Assembly: GCF_008330945.1 (NCBI RefSeq)
Contig: NZ_CP043489.1
Coordinates: 5,324,855-5,388,854 of the forward strand
Origin: Labrys sp. KNU-23
GTDB taxonomy: Bacteria; Pseudomonadota; Alphaproteobacteria; Rhizobiales; Labraceae
Direction: 5' to 3'
DNA: 64,000 nt
Position numbers and translations under genes: made by a program. The notes below the pieces were generated by a model. That model did no database searches. It was not told where the DNA came from and saw only the letters and a program-made list of their open reading frames with translations. Below are positions 1 through 7,380 of this stretch, one piece after another. How positions within the stretch are numbered: the stretch's first letter is position 1; every line of letters begins with the position of its first letter.

Positions 1-131
1 AACACCGCCGCAGCGGTAAGATTGAGATAGTGCACTTCCTCGCGCCGGGGATCGTAGACGACATAGCCGTCGGGCACCTCGTTGCAGGCCATGTCTGCAG
101 TGCGGCGATAGGTCGTGACGGCTGTATTCAT
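1..131 (-). CDS. PqqD family protein (5' part, cut by window edge)
   Basis: The minus strand from an ATG at 131 encodes 43 residues before the left edge. The visible part has the layout of PqqD-like peptide-binding proteins: a YRRTADMA start, an acidic turn (EVPDG), a YVVYDP strand and a HYLNLTAAAV segment, which is the usual PqqD 'fLN..a..vw' core. PqqD-like domains bind the leader of a precursor peptide, or occur alone as chaperone-like proteins beside polysaccharide or peptide biosynthesis genes. The partner genes lie outside the window, so its job is unknown. It is divergent from the ABC importer operon. Confidence 0.7.
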   Translation of the reverse strand, partial: MNTAVTTYRRTADMACNEVPDGYVVYDPRREEVHYLNLTAAAV

Positions 132-224
132 GGCAAGTCCAGGGCGGTTGATCCGCGTCACCCTATCTCAATTCCAGCGGGATCCGATAGACGGGGTCTT
201 GCATCGTCCTGGGCAGAAACACGC

Positions 225-252
225 TTGACTCACTTAAATTCATCAATTTAAT
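225..252 (+). promoter_or_regulatory. Predicted promoter overlapping an AT-rich palindrome
   Basis: TTGACT (225-230) and TTTAAT (247-252) are spaced by 16 nt. The second box overlaps a perfect inverted repeat, TTAAATT-CATC-AATTTAA (234-251). The site is about 75 nt before the start of the sugar-binding protein gene. AT-rich palindromes are typical operators for ROK repressors, and a ROK gene ends this cluster, so repression of the importer through this site is a reasonable inference. It is not shown. Confidence 0.45.
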
Positions 253-326
253 TAAAGACTGGCGGAGCGAACCATAAGCATGAAAAGCCGCCTCTCGAAC
301 AACGAGATCCGTGGAGGAACTGTCCG

Positions 327-1418
327 ATGGCTTCTAGCCGTGATTTCATTGAGGCGGCCCTGATCGAACGCCGCCGCTTCCTGATCGGTTCGGCCCTTGC
401 GGCCGGATCGCTATTGCTGCCTGCCGGGGCAAGGCGTGCCTTTGCGGCGTCCGACCTTCAGTTCGCCAGCTCGATCCGTTCGCTGTCGAACGCCTTTCAC
501 GTCGCCTGGGACAAGGGCTCGAAGGCCTATGCCGATACGGTGGGCGCGCCCTATGCGGCCCTGGTGACGGAGGGCAACAGCGAAAAGGGAATAGCCGATA
601 TCAAGGCGATGCTCGCCAAGGTCGGCAACAAGCTGGTGCTCGGTGTCGATCCCAACGATGTTCCCGATGCCAGGCCGATCGTGGAAGCCGTCGCCAAAGC
701 CGGAGGCCATGTCGTCACGGTCTGGAACAAGCCCGATGACCTGCATCCCTGGGACTTCGGCGACAATTATGTCGCCCACATGTCGTTCAATGGCGTGCCG
801 GCCGGCGAGCAGACGGCCAAGGCCCTGTTCGACAGTTTCGGCGGCGAGGGCGGCATCGTGGCGCTTGGCGGCATTGCCTCCAACGCGCCCGCCATCCAGC
901 GCAAGCAGGGCCTGATGAATGCCATCAAGGCCAATGGCAAGGTGGAACTCCTCGATTTCCAGGATGCCGACTGGGATTCCACCAAGGCCAACAATGTGGT
1001 GGCCGCCTGGATCACGCGTTTCGGCGACAAGATCAAGGGCATCTGGGCCGCCAATGACGGCATGGCCGTCGGCGCATTGGAGGCACTGCGCGCCGAAGGC
1101 CTCGCCGGCAAGGTTCTCGTTACCGGCATCGACGGCACCAAGGATGCGGTCACTGCCATCCGCAACAAGGAGATGGCCGCAACCGTCGACTGGAACCCTT
1201 ATTGGATCGGCGGCATCGCCCTTTCTCTGGGCTATCATGCGGCCACCGGTGCGTTCTCTCCCTCAAAGGAACCCAAGGAGCACCGAGAATTCTACGGCAC
1301 CGGCGTCCTGATCACGCAGGCGGATGTCGAGGCCTATTGGAAGACCAATATCGACGAGACACCCAAGGTCGACTGGAACGACCTGTGGGGCAAGGTCACG
1401 GGCCAGATCACTTATTGA
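327..1418 (+). CDS. Sugar ABC transporter substrate-binding protein, Tat-exported
   Basis: A 363-aa periplasmic binding protein of the type-1 (ribose/galactose-binding) fold that would capture a sugar or polyol for the permeases downstream. Residues 15-21 read RRRFLIG, a twin-arginine signal, followed by an Ala/Leu-rich h-region and a likely cleavage site near residue 41 (RRAFAA), so export by Tat is expected. The C-terminal lobe carries the family pattern WAANDGMAVGALEAL and VTGIDGTKDA. The start is set by GGAGG at 313-317, nine bases before the ATG. It is the first gene of an SBP-permease-ATPase-permease-SDR-ROK cluster. The ligand cannot be read from sequence; a sugar alcohol or aldose is likely because of the SDR. 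Confidence 0.88.
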   Translation: MASSRDFIEAALIERRRFLIGSALAAGSLLLPAGARRAFAASDLQFASSIRSLSNAFHVAWDKGSKAYADTVGAPYAALVTEGNSEKGIADIKAMLAKVGNKLVLGVDPNDVPDARPIVEAVAKAGGHVVTVWNKPDDLHPWDFGDNYVAHMSFNGVPAGEQTAKALFDSFGGEGGIVALGGIASNAPAIQRKQGLMNAIKANGKVELLDFQDADWDSTKANNVVAAWITRFGDKIKGIWAANDGMAVGALEALRAEGLAGKVLVTGIDGTKDAVTAIRNKEMAATVDWNPYWIGGIALSLGYHAATGAFSPSKEPKEHREFYGTGVLITQADVEAYWKTNIDETPKVDWNDLWGKVTGQITY

Positions 1419-1542
1419 GATCATGCCCGTCGGCGATGCGCGACAGGCGAGGCAAAGTCTCTCCCAACTTTTCCTCGCCGGCCTTCGCGCATCGCCCCTC
1501 CTCGCAAGGGCCGTGCGGAATTTTCGAACAGAGACGGTCGAA

Positions 1543-2502
1543 ATGGCGATCTCGAGACAATCCCTTGCGCGTGCCGCGCCTGTCCTCGTCCTGCTCGGCC
1601 TGTGCCTCGGCATTTCGCTGCTGGACGCGCAATTTCTCACGCTCGGCAATCTCGTCCGGGTAGCCGCATCGGCGGCAGCGCCCCTGACGCTGGCCCTGGG
1701 CGTGACCTTCATCATCCTGATGGGATCGATAGACCTGTCCATCGAGGGATCGATGGCCGTGACGGCCGCGGCCCTATGCGCGTTCGTGGCCAATTCGACC
1801 GGCACCGGCTTCAATCTCGGCCTGCTGGCGTTGCCTTTGGCGCTCGCGACAGCGGCGGCGTTCGGCTGCATCCTGGGGACCATCCATGTGATGATGAAGG
1901 TGCCGTCCTTCATGGTCAGCCTCGGCATGGGTTTCGTCGGCACGGGCCTCGCCACGGTGCTGCTCGGCGGCGAGAGGGTGCAGATCCTCGACCCGTCGAT
2001 CCGCGCCTTAGCGCTCTTCCGCCTCGGCGGCATTCCCCTGGCAGTCTATATCGCCGCCTTCATGCTGCTCATCGCCTGGTATGTGCAGGATCATACGCAC
2101 CTCGGCCGCCACATCATGGCTTTGGGAGGCGGCGAGGACCTTGCCAGGGCTTCCGGCGTCAATGCCGGACGGGTTCGCATCCTGGCCTTCACCTTGGCGG
2201 GCGTCTTCTTCGGTGTCGGGGCCATCCTGGCCTGCGCGCGGCTCGGAGCCGGCAGTGCCCTGATCGGCAGCGGACAGCTTTTCACGGCCGTCAGCGCCGT
2301 CGTGGTGGGCGGAACCGCGCTGACAGGCGGCAAGGGTGGGGTGTTCAATACGCTCGTCGGCGTCTTGATCGTGATGGTGCTCAACAATGGCATGATCATC
2401 ATCGGCCTGCCGACCTTCGTGCAGCAGGGTGTGCTCGGCGTGGTGATCATCGGGGCGGTGCTCTTGAATACGCCCCTGCGTGCGCTCTCCGTGGTGAAGT
2501 GA
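1543..2502 (+). CDS. Sugar ABC transporter permease (RbsC/BPD_transp_2 family)
   Basis: An inner-membrane permease of the carbohydrate-uptake-2 family, 319 aa from the ATG at 1543. It is almost entirely hydrophobic, with about eight to ten membrane segments. It has the family motifs FIILMGSIDLSIEGSM near residues 55-70 and VVVGGTALTGGKGG near the C-terminus. The reading frame is open further upstream (another ATG at 1423), but residues encoded there are not hydrophobic and do not resemble a permease N-terminus, so the shorter start is preferred. It follows the binding protein by 124 nt and ends 11 nt before the ATPase gene. Confidence 0.85.
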   Translation: MAISRQSLARAAPVLVLLGLCLGISLLDAQFLTLGNLVRVAASAAAPLTLALGVTFIILMGSIDLSIEGSMAVTAAALCAFVANSTGTGFNLGLLALPLALATAAAFGCILGTIHVMMKVPSFMVSLGMGFVGTGLATVLLGGERVQILDPSIRALALFRLGGIPLAVYIAAFMLLIAWYVQDHTHLGRHIMALGGGEDLARASGVNAGRVRILAFTLAGVFFGVGAILACARLGAGSALIGSGQLFTAVSAVVVGGTALTGGKGGVFNTLVGVLIVMVLNNGMIIIGLPTFVQQGVLGVVIIGAVLLNTPLRALSVVK

Positions 2503-2513
2503 GGGCCGGCGCC

Positions 2514-4016
2514 ATGCTCGAACTTCTCGGCATCACCAAGCGCTTCGGCAAGGTCGAAGCCCTCAAGAATGTCTCGATCACCGTGAAAGCCGGCGAGGTC
2601 GTCGGCCTGGTCGGCGAGAACGGGGCCGGCAAATCGACGCTGATGAAGGTACTCAACGGCATCAACCAACCCGATGCGGGCGAGATCCGCATTCACGGCA
2701 AGGCGACCTCGATCAGCGGCCCGAAGGATGCGGCCGCCCGGGGCATCGGCATGGTGTTCCAGGAGCAGTCCCTGATCACCAATTTGTCGGTGGCGGAGAA
2801 CGTCTTCCTGGGCAACGAAACCCCGTTCATCCGTTTCGGTCGCATCGACTGGCCACGCATGGCCGCCGCCGCCACGCGTCAACTCGCCAAGGTCGGCCTG
2901 GACGTCGATCCCCTGACCGTGACCTCGGAACTGAGCTTCGTGCAGCGCCAGATGGTCGAGCTCGCCAAGGTTCTGACCCTGGAAGAGGCGGTGGAGGGGA
3001 GCCTGTGCATCCTGCTCGACGAGCCGACTTCGGTGCTGGAACAGGCTGAGATCGACATCCTTTTCAACGTCATCCGCAAGCTGAAGCAGCGGGCCGGCAT
3101 CATCTTCGTCTCGCATCGGCTCGACGAGATCATCGACATTTCCGACCGGATCTACGTTCTCAAGGACGGCGTCACCGTCAGCCAGATGACCAAGGACGAG
3201 GCGAGCCCGGAACGCATCCATCATCTGATGGTCGGGCGCGCCGCCACGGGCTCCTACTACAAGGAGGAAGGGCGGGCACCGTTCCAGGCGGAAATCGCTT
3301 TGCAGGCCAGGGGGCTGGCGCGTGCACGAGCCTATGCCGACATCGATCTCGATCTTCATGTCGGCGAGGTCCTCGCCCTCGTCGGCACCGAGGGGGCAGG
3401 GAGCGAGGCCCTCATCCGCAGCCTGTTCGGACTGGAGAAGATCCACCTTGGCAGTGCCCATTATCGCGGCCGTAATCTTCGTTTCACCACCCCAAGCCAG
3501 GCGGTGTCCCTCGGCCTCGGCTATGTCCCGCGCGAGCGCAAGTTCGAGGGCATCGTCGAGGAAATGTCGGTCGAGGAGAATATCAGCCTCGCCCATCTCA
3601 AGGGCATGAGCCGCTTCGGCATCCTGAAATTCGGCGAGATCGGCCGCGCGACGCGCAAGCTCATCGACCGCATGCGGATCAAGACGCCAAACGGCGATAT
3701 GCTTTGCGCCAACCTCTCGGGAGGCAATCAGCAGAAGGTGGTGCTGGCGAAATGGTACAATGCCGGTGCCCGCATCTTCCTGCTCGACCATCCCACCCGG
3801 GGCCTCGATGTCGGCGCCAAGGAGGATGTCTACAGCCTGATCCGGGAGCTTTGTGCCAATGGCTGTTCGATCATCCTGATCGGCGACACTCTGGAGGAGG
3901 CGCTCGGGCTGGCCCATACCATCATCGTGATGAAGGACGGGCGCCGGACGGCACAATTCGACACGATGGCGGTCCCGCCGCCTGAACCGCTCGACCTCAT
4001 CCGGCACATGGTGTGA
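2514..4016 (+). CDS. Sugar ABC transporter ATP-binding protein (RbsA-like, two NBDs)
   Basis: A 500-aa protein with two tandem ATPase domains, as in RbsA/MglA, energising the two permeases. Domain 1 has a good Walker A (GENGAGKS, residues 34-41), an LSFVQRQM signature and an LLDEP Walker B. Domain 2 has a degenerate Walker A (GTEGAGSEA, without the lysine), an intact LSGGNQQK signature, and a Walker B reading LLDHP, so the catalytic glutamate is histidine. A weak Walker A in the second domain is usual in this family; loss of the glutamate as well is less so. The start at 2514 follows the permease stop by 11 nt; four bases separate its stop codon (4014-4016) from the next ATG (4020). Confidence 0.9.
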   Translation: MLELLGITKRFGKVEALKNVSITVKAGEVVGLVGENGAGKSTLMKVLNGINQPDAGEIRIHGKATSISGPKDAAARGIGMVFQEQSLITNLSVAENVFLGNETPFIRFGRIDWPRMAAAATRQLAKVGLDVDPLTVTSELSFVQRQMVELAKVLTLEEAVEGSLCILLDEPTSVLEQAEIDILFNVIRKLKQRAGIIFVSHRLDEIIDISDRIYVLKDGVTVSQMTKDEASPERIHHLMVGRAATGSYYKEEGRAPFQAEIALQARGLARARAYADIDLDLHVGEVLALVGTEGAGSEALIRSLFGLEKIHLGSAHYRGRNLRFTTPSQAVSLGLGYVPRERKFEGIVEEMSVEENISLAHLKGMSRFGILKFGEIGRATRKLIDRMRIKTPNGDMLCANLSGGNQQKVVLAKWYNAGARIFLLDHPTRGLDVGAKEDVYSLIRELCANGCSIILIGDTLEEALGLAHTIIVMKDGRRTAQFDTMAVPPPEPLDLIRHMV

Positions 4017-4019
4017 AGC

Positions 4020-4964
4020 ATGGTACGCCTGCGTTTTCTCGCGCCCTATCTGCCATGGATCGCCCTGATCCTTGCCATCCTCGTCGTGGGTGCGTTCGAC
4101 GCACGCTTTCTCGATCCCATGACCCTGATCGGGCTGATGGCGGACAATGCCACGCTGTTCGTGATGGCTCTCGGCATGACCTTCGTGATCTATGTCGGTT
4201 CCGTCGACCTGTCGATGCAATCGGTGGCCGCCGTCGCTTCCATCGTGCTCGCTCTCCTGCTGCCGGGATACGGCCTGATCGCCATTCCGGCCGCCATCCT
4301 CATCGGGGGCGTGTTCGGCCTGCTCTCGGGGTTCGTGCATGGCAGGTTGCGCATTCCCAGCTTCGTCGCCACCTTGGCTACCGGGGGCATCGCGGCGACA
4401 GCGGCCCTGTGGATCTCCGGCCAGCGGGCCATCGGCATCCCCGGCGAAGTCCGCAGTGACGCGCTGGGCTGGATCATCGGTTCCACGCTCGGCCTGCCCA
4501 ACGAAATCTGGGTCAGCCTCGTCGTCTTTGTCCTGGCCTTCGTGCTGGAGCAGGCAACGCCCTTCGGCAAGAGGATGAAGGCCGTGGGCTGCAGCGAACC
4601 TGCCGCGACCGTCTCCGGCATCCGCGTCGTCAGGATCAAATTTGCCGTCTTTGCCCTGGCTGGCGCCTTTGCCGCCATGTCCGGCATCATGCTCGCGGCT
4701 CGCCTGTCGAGCGGAACACCCACCATCGCCAACGAATTCCTGCTGCCCGCCATTGCCGCGGTCGTGCTGGGCGGCACCTCGCTGACCGGTGGCAATGGCG
4801 GCGTCTTGCGAACACTGGCGGGAACCATGCTGATCGCGGTGTTTCGCACCGGCATGACCTTCGTCGGGGTCAATGCTCTCGCCCAACAGATCGTCTTCGG
4901 CACGATCCTGATCCTGGCCGTCTGCCTGAACAGCGGCCATGCGCCCAAGGGCGTGATGAAATAG
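4020..4964 (+). CDS. Second sugar ABC transporter permease
   Basis: A 314-aa hydrophobic permease homologous to the one at 1543-2502. It shares the FVIYVGSVDLSMQSV motif near residue 60 and VVLGGTSLTGGNGG near residue 250. It starts three bases after the ATPase stop, so the genes are very probably translated from one message. Two different permeases with one two-domain ATPase suggest a heterodimeric channel, which is common among carbohydrate-uptake-2 importers of rhizobia. Confidence 0.88.
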   Translation: MVRLRFLAPYLPWIALILAILVVGAFDARFLDPMTLIGLMADNATLFVMALGMTFVIYVGSVDLSMQSVAAVASIVLALLLPGYGLIAIPAAILIGGVFGLLSGFVHGRLRIPSFVATLATGGIAATAALWISGQRAIGIPGEVRSDALGWIIGSTLGLPNEIWVSLVVFVLAFVLEQATPFGKRMKAVGCSEPAATVSGIRVVRIKFAVFALAGAFAAMSGIMLAARLSSGTPTIANEFLLPAIAAVVLGGTSLTGGNGGVLRTLAGTMLIAVFRTGMTFVGVNALAQQIVFGTILILAVCLNSGHAPKGVMK

Positions 4965-4986
4965 CCACCACCACATAGGAAAAACG

Positions 4987-5748
4987 ATGCTCGAGAAATT
5001 TCGTCTGGACGGCAAGACCGCACTCATCACCGGCGGCAATCGCGGCATTGGGCTCGCCATCGCGCACGCTTTGGGCGAGGCCGGAGCAAAGCTCCTGATC
5101 TCAGGCCGGAGCAAGGTCGAGGAGGCCGAAAAGAGCCTGGCCGATGCTGGCTATGACGTTGCCTTCGTCCAGGCCGACATTCGCAACCCGGCCGCGCCGC
5201 AGCAGCTGGTCGATGCTGCCCTCGCGCGCTGGGGGCAACTCGACATCCTCGTCAACAATGCCGGCATTGCCAGCCATGGCGACACCCCCGATTTCGACGA
5301 GGAACGCTGGCGCCAGGTGATGGACACCAATGTCGATGCCGTCTTTCGCGGCTGCCGTGCCGCGCTCGTGCCGATGCGCAAGCAAGGCGGCGGCGTGATC
5401 GTGAATGTCGGCTCGATCTCCGGGTTCATTTCCAACGTGCCGCAGAACCAGGTCGCCTACAACGCCTCCAAGGCCGCGGTTCATATGATGACCAAGAGCC
5501 TGGCCAGCGAATTCGCCGCCGAGAACATCCGCATCAATGCGGTGGCGCCCGGCTATATCGACACCAACATGTCGCGTGGCGGCATCGAAAATCCCGAATG
5601 GTTCCCGATCTGGCGCGACATGACACCGATGGCCAGGGTTGGAACGCCCGACGAAGTCGCCGCTTGCGTGTTGTTCCTATGCGCGCCGGCTTCGAGCTAT
5701 GTCACCGGCGAGGTCCTGGTCGTGGACGGCGGCTATCTGACCCGCTGA
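4987..5748 (+). CDS. SDR family oxidoreductase, probably sugar/polyol dehydrogenase
   Basis: A 253-aa classical short-chain dehydrogenase. It shows the NAD(P) motif TGGNRGIG (about residues 16-23), the NNAG strand, a catalytic Ser in the VGSISG segment, YNASK (Tyr-x-x-x-Lys) and the C-terminal VTGEVLVVDGG. Its place 22 nt after the second permease, with AGGA upstream of the ATG, ties it to the importer. Oxidation of the imported sugar or polyol, as gluconate- or sorbitol-type dehydrogenases do, is the most likely role. The exact substrate is not determinable. Confidence 0.85.
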   Translation: MLEKFRLDGKTALITGGNRGIGLAIAHALGEAGAKLLISGRSKVEEAEKSLADAGYDVAFVQADIRNPAAPQQLVDAALARWGQLDILVNNAGIASHGDTPDFDEERWRQVMDTNVDAVFRGCRAALVPMRKQGGGVIVNVGSISGFISNVPQNQVAYNASKAAVHMMTKSLASEFAAENIRINAVAPGYIDTNMSRGGIENPEWFPIWRDMTPMARVGTPDEVAACVLFLCAPASSYVTGEVLVVDGGYLTR

Positions 5749-5800
5749 CGTTGCTCGTCTTCTCGGCCGTGGAGAGGCGCGGACCATCGAGGCGACATCC

Positions 5801-5925
5801 AGAGCAAAGCGCGCTTGGACGCAAACGCCTCTTTGCTCTAGTTCATTGTTTCCAAGCCAATCCAACGGATTGGCTTGAGTGTCTTTGCGATTCTTGGTCA
5901 TTCCGCCGAGTCGCGAAGCGCTCTA
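5801..5925 (-). repeat. Dispersed two-stem intergenic repeat, copy R1
   Basis: Read on the minus strand this region matches three other intergenic stretches (43093-43195, 46705-46805, 62692-62898): a degenerate first stem ending AATCGCAAAGAC, then a linker, then a second stem AGAGCAAA...TTTGCTCT. In this copy the middle is interrupted by a perfect palindrome at 5854-5876 (AAGCCAATCC-aac-GGATTGGCTT) that the other copies lack. It lies between the SDR and the ROK gene. Confidence 0.75.
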
Positions 5926-5951
5926 GGGTCCAAACAAGGAATGTCTCGTTG

Positions 5952-5971
5952 GGCAGGGCTGCAGCCCTGCC
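5952..5971. promoter_or_regulatory. Perfect 20-bp palindrome before the ROK gene
   Basis: GGCAGGGCTGCAGCCCTGCC is exactly self-complementary and ends 15 nt before the ROK start codon, where no Shine-Dalgarno sequence is visible. It could be an operator for autoregulation or a short hairpin that affects translation. Neither use is shown. Confidence 0.4.
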
Positions 5972-5986
5972 GGCATTGGTCGCGTC

Positions 5987-7207
5987 ATGAATGAGTCCAA
6001 CCGGGAAAAACCGGTCCCATCGTCCGCCAGGCGGCGCAGGCAGCGAGGCTACAATGCCTCGCGGGTCGGCGATCTCAATCGGGGCCTGGTCATCGAGGGT
6101 ATTCGGCAATCGCCTGGGATTGGGCGCACGCACCTCGCCGCCGAGACGGGGCTGACGCCTTCGGCCATCACCCAGATCGTCGCTGCGTTGATGGAAGAGG
6201 GGCTGGTGGCAGAGGTCGCGGCCACGCCAGCAGCGGATCGTGCAGGGCGTCCGCGCCTGGGCCAACCCATCCGTGGATTGCGCCTGATCTCGGGATACGC
6301 CGCCACGATCGGCCTGCATTTCGATCACGAATTTGCCCGGGCAGTGCTCGTCGACGTCGCCGGCAACATCATCGCTCATGAGAAGGAGCAGTTGCGGATC
6401 GAGGAGCCCGAACCGTCCACGCACCTGCTCGCCACGCTGTTCTCCCGTCTCGATGCCCATCCGATGCGGCCGAAACGGTTGCTGGGCGTCGGCGTCTCCG
6501 TCATGGGGCCGGTTGATCACGACAGGGGGGCCGTCGGGCAATCGAGCCAGTACCCGGCCTGGCGCAACTATCCCTTCGAAAAGGCACTATCCGACCTGAT
6601 CGGGCACGATGTCTTCATCGCGATCAACGGGGCGGCGGCCGGCCTAGGCGAATACTGGTTCGGCGGCGGCCACCATTTGCCGAGCTACATCTATGCCTTC
6701 GTCGGCTATGGCCTCGGCGGCGCCCTGATCTTCAACCGCCGCGCGGTGCGCGGCTCCTACGGCAATGCCGGCGAGATCGGCCATATCCATACCTATCCCG
6801 AAGGCGAGATCTGCTATTGCGGTGCTCGCGGCTGCCTGGAAACAGTGGTCTCGCTGCGCGGGCTGGCGCGTTTCCTGGGCAAGCCCACTGTCGAGGCCCT
6901 CGATTTCACCACGCCGGGCTTTTGCGACGATCCCGATCTCGGCCGCTGGGTCGAGCAGGCGGGCACCGATCTCGGCCGGGCCTTGACCAGCGTCTCCAAC
7001 ATCGTCGACATCTCCAGCATCCTGATGAGCGGCCTGCTGCCCGAGCCCGTGCTGGGGCGCCTCGTCGAGCGCACGCGCCGGACCGTCGCGGCCTATCAGA
7101 TGAACGCAAGGCCCAAGCCGATCGTGCTGGAGAGGGCACAGGCACCGAGCGACCTCGTCGCAGCTCTCGGTGCCGCAGCCATGCCGCTCTACGGCAATCT
7201 GTTCTGA
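5987..7207 (+). CDS. ROK family transcriptional regulator
   Basis: A 406-aa regulator with an N-terminal winged helix (about residues 20-75, with LAAETGLTPSAITQIVAAL as the helix-turn-helix) and a ROK sugar-binding domain. The ROK zinc motif is clear: GEIGHIH followed by CYCGARGCLE. Where sugar kinases of this family have an aspartate (DxNAAALGE), this protein reads INGAAAGLGE, so kinase activity is unlikely and a pure sensor role fits. It closes the importer cluster and probably represses it until the substrate is present. No Shine-Dalgarno sequence precedes the ATG, so the start is less certain than the identity. Confidence 0.88.
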   Translation: MNESNREKPVPSSARRRRQRGYNASRVGDLNRGLVIEGIRQSPGIGRTHLAAETGLTPSAITQIVAALMEEGLVAEVAATPAADRAGRPRLGQPIRGLRLISGYAATIGLHFDHEFARAVLVDVAGNIIAHEKEQLRIEEPEPSTHLLATLFSRLDAHPMRPKRLLGVGVSVMGPVDHDRGAVGQSSQYPAWRNYPFEKALSDLIGHDVFIAINGAAAGLGEYWFGGGHHLPSYIYAFVGYGLGGALIFNRRAVRGSYGNAGEIGHIHTYPEGEICYCGARGCLETVVSLRGLARFLGKPTVEALDFTTPGFCDDPDLGRWVEQAGTDLGRALTSVSNIVDISSILMSGLLPEPVLGRLVERTRRTVAAYQMNARPKPIVLERAQAPSDLVAALGAAAMPLYGNLF

Positions 7208-7232
7208 CGCCGCCCATTTTCTTTAAGTCAAG

Positions 7233-7312
7233 CGTCATTGCGAGCGAAGCGAAGCAATCCAGCTCGGCGCGGCGAGGCCCCAATGGATTGCTTCGCTTCG
7301 CTCGCAATGACG
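7233..7312. repeat. REP-like 29-bp perfect inverted repeat between convergent genes
   Basis: The arms at 7233-7261 and 7284-7312 are perfect reverse complements over 29 nt, starting CGTCATTGCGAGCGAAGCG, with a 22-nt spacer. Related palindromes are, to my knowledge, common between genes of several Hyphomicrobiales. It sits between the convergent ROK and decarboxylase genes, 25 nt after the ROK stop codon, where it could end transcription from both sides, although no T-tract follows. Confidence 0.85.
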
Positions 7313-7380
7313 AGTTTCGATCAGCAGCAAGCTTCGAGCCGATGTCGGAAAACCGTCCTTCCCGGCATCGGCGCCGTGTT

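Noticed and set aside
2091..5114. 1007-aa open frame on the minus strand
   Set aside because: It is antisense to the ABC ATPase, permease and SDR genes, which have clear family motifs. The frame stays open because of the high GC content; its translation is rich in Asp, His, Arg and Gly without any fold pattern.
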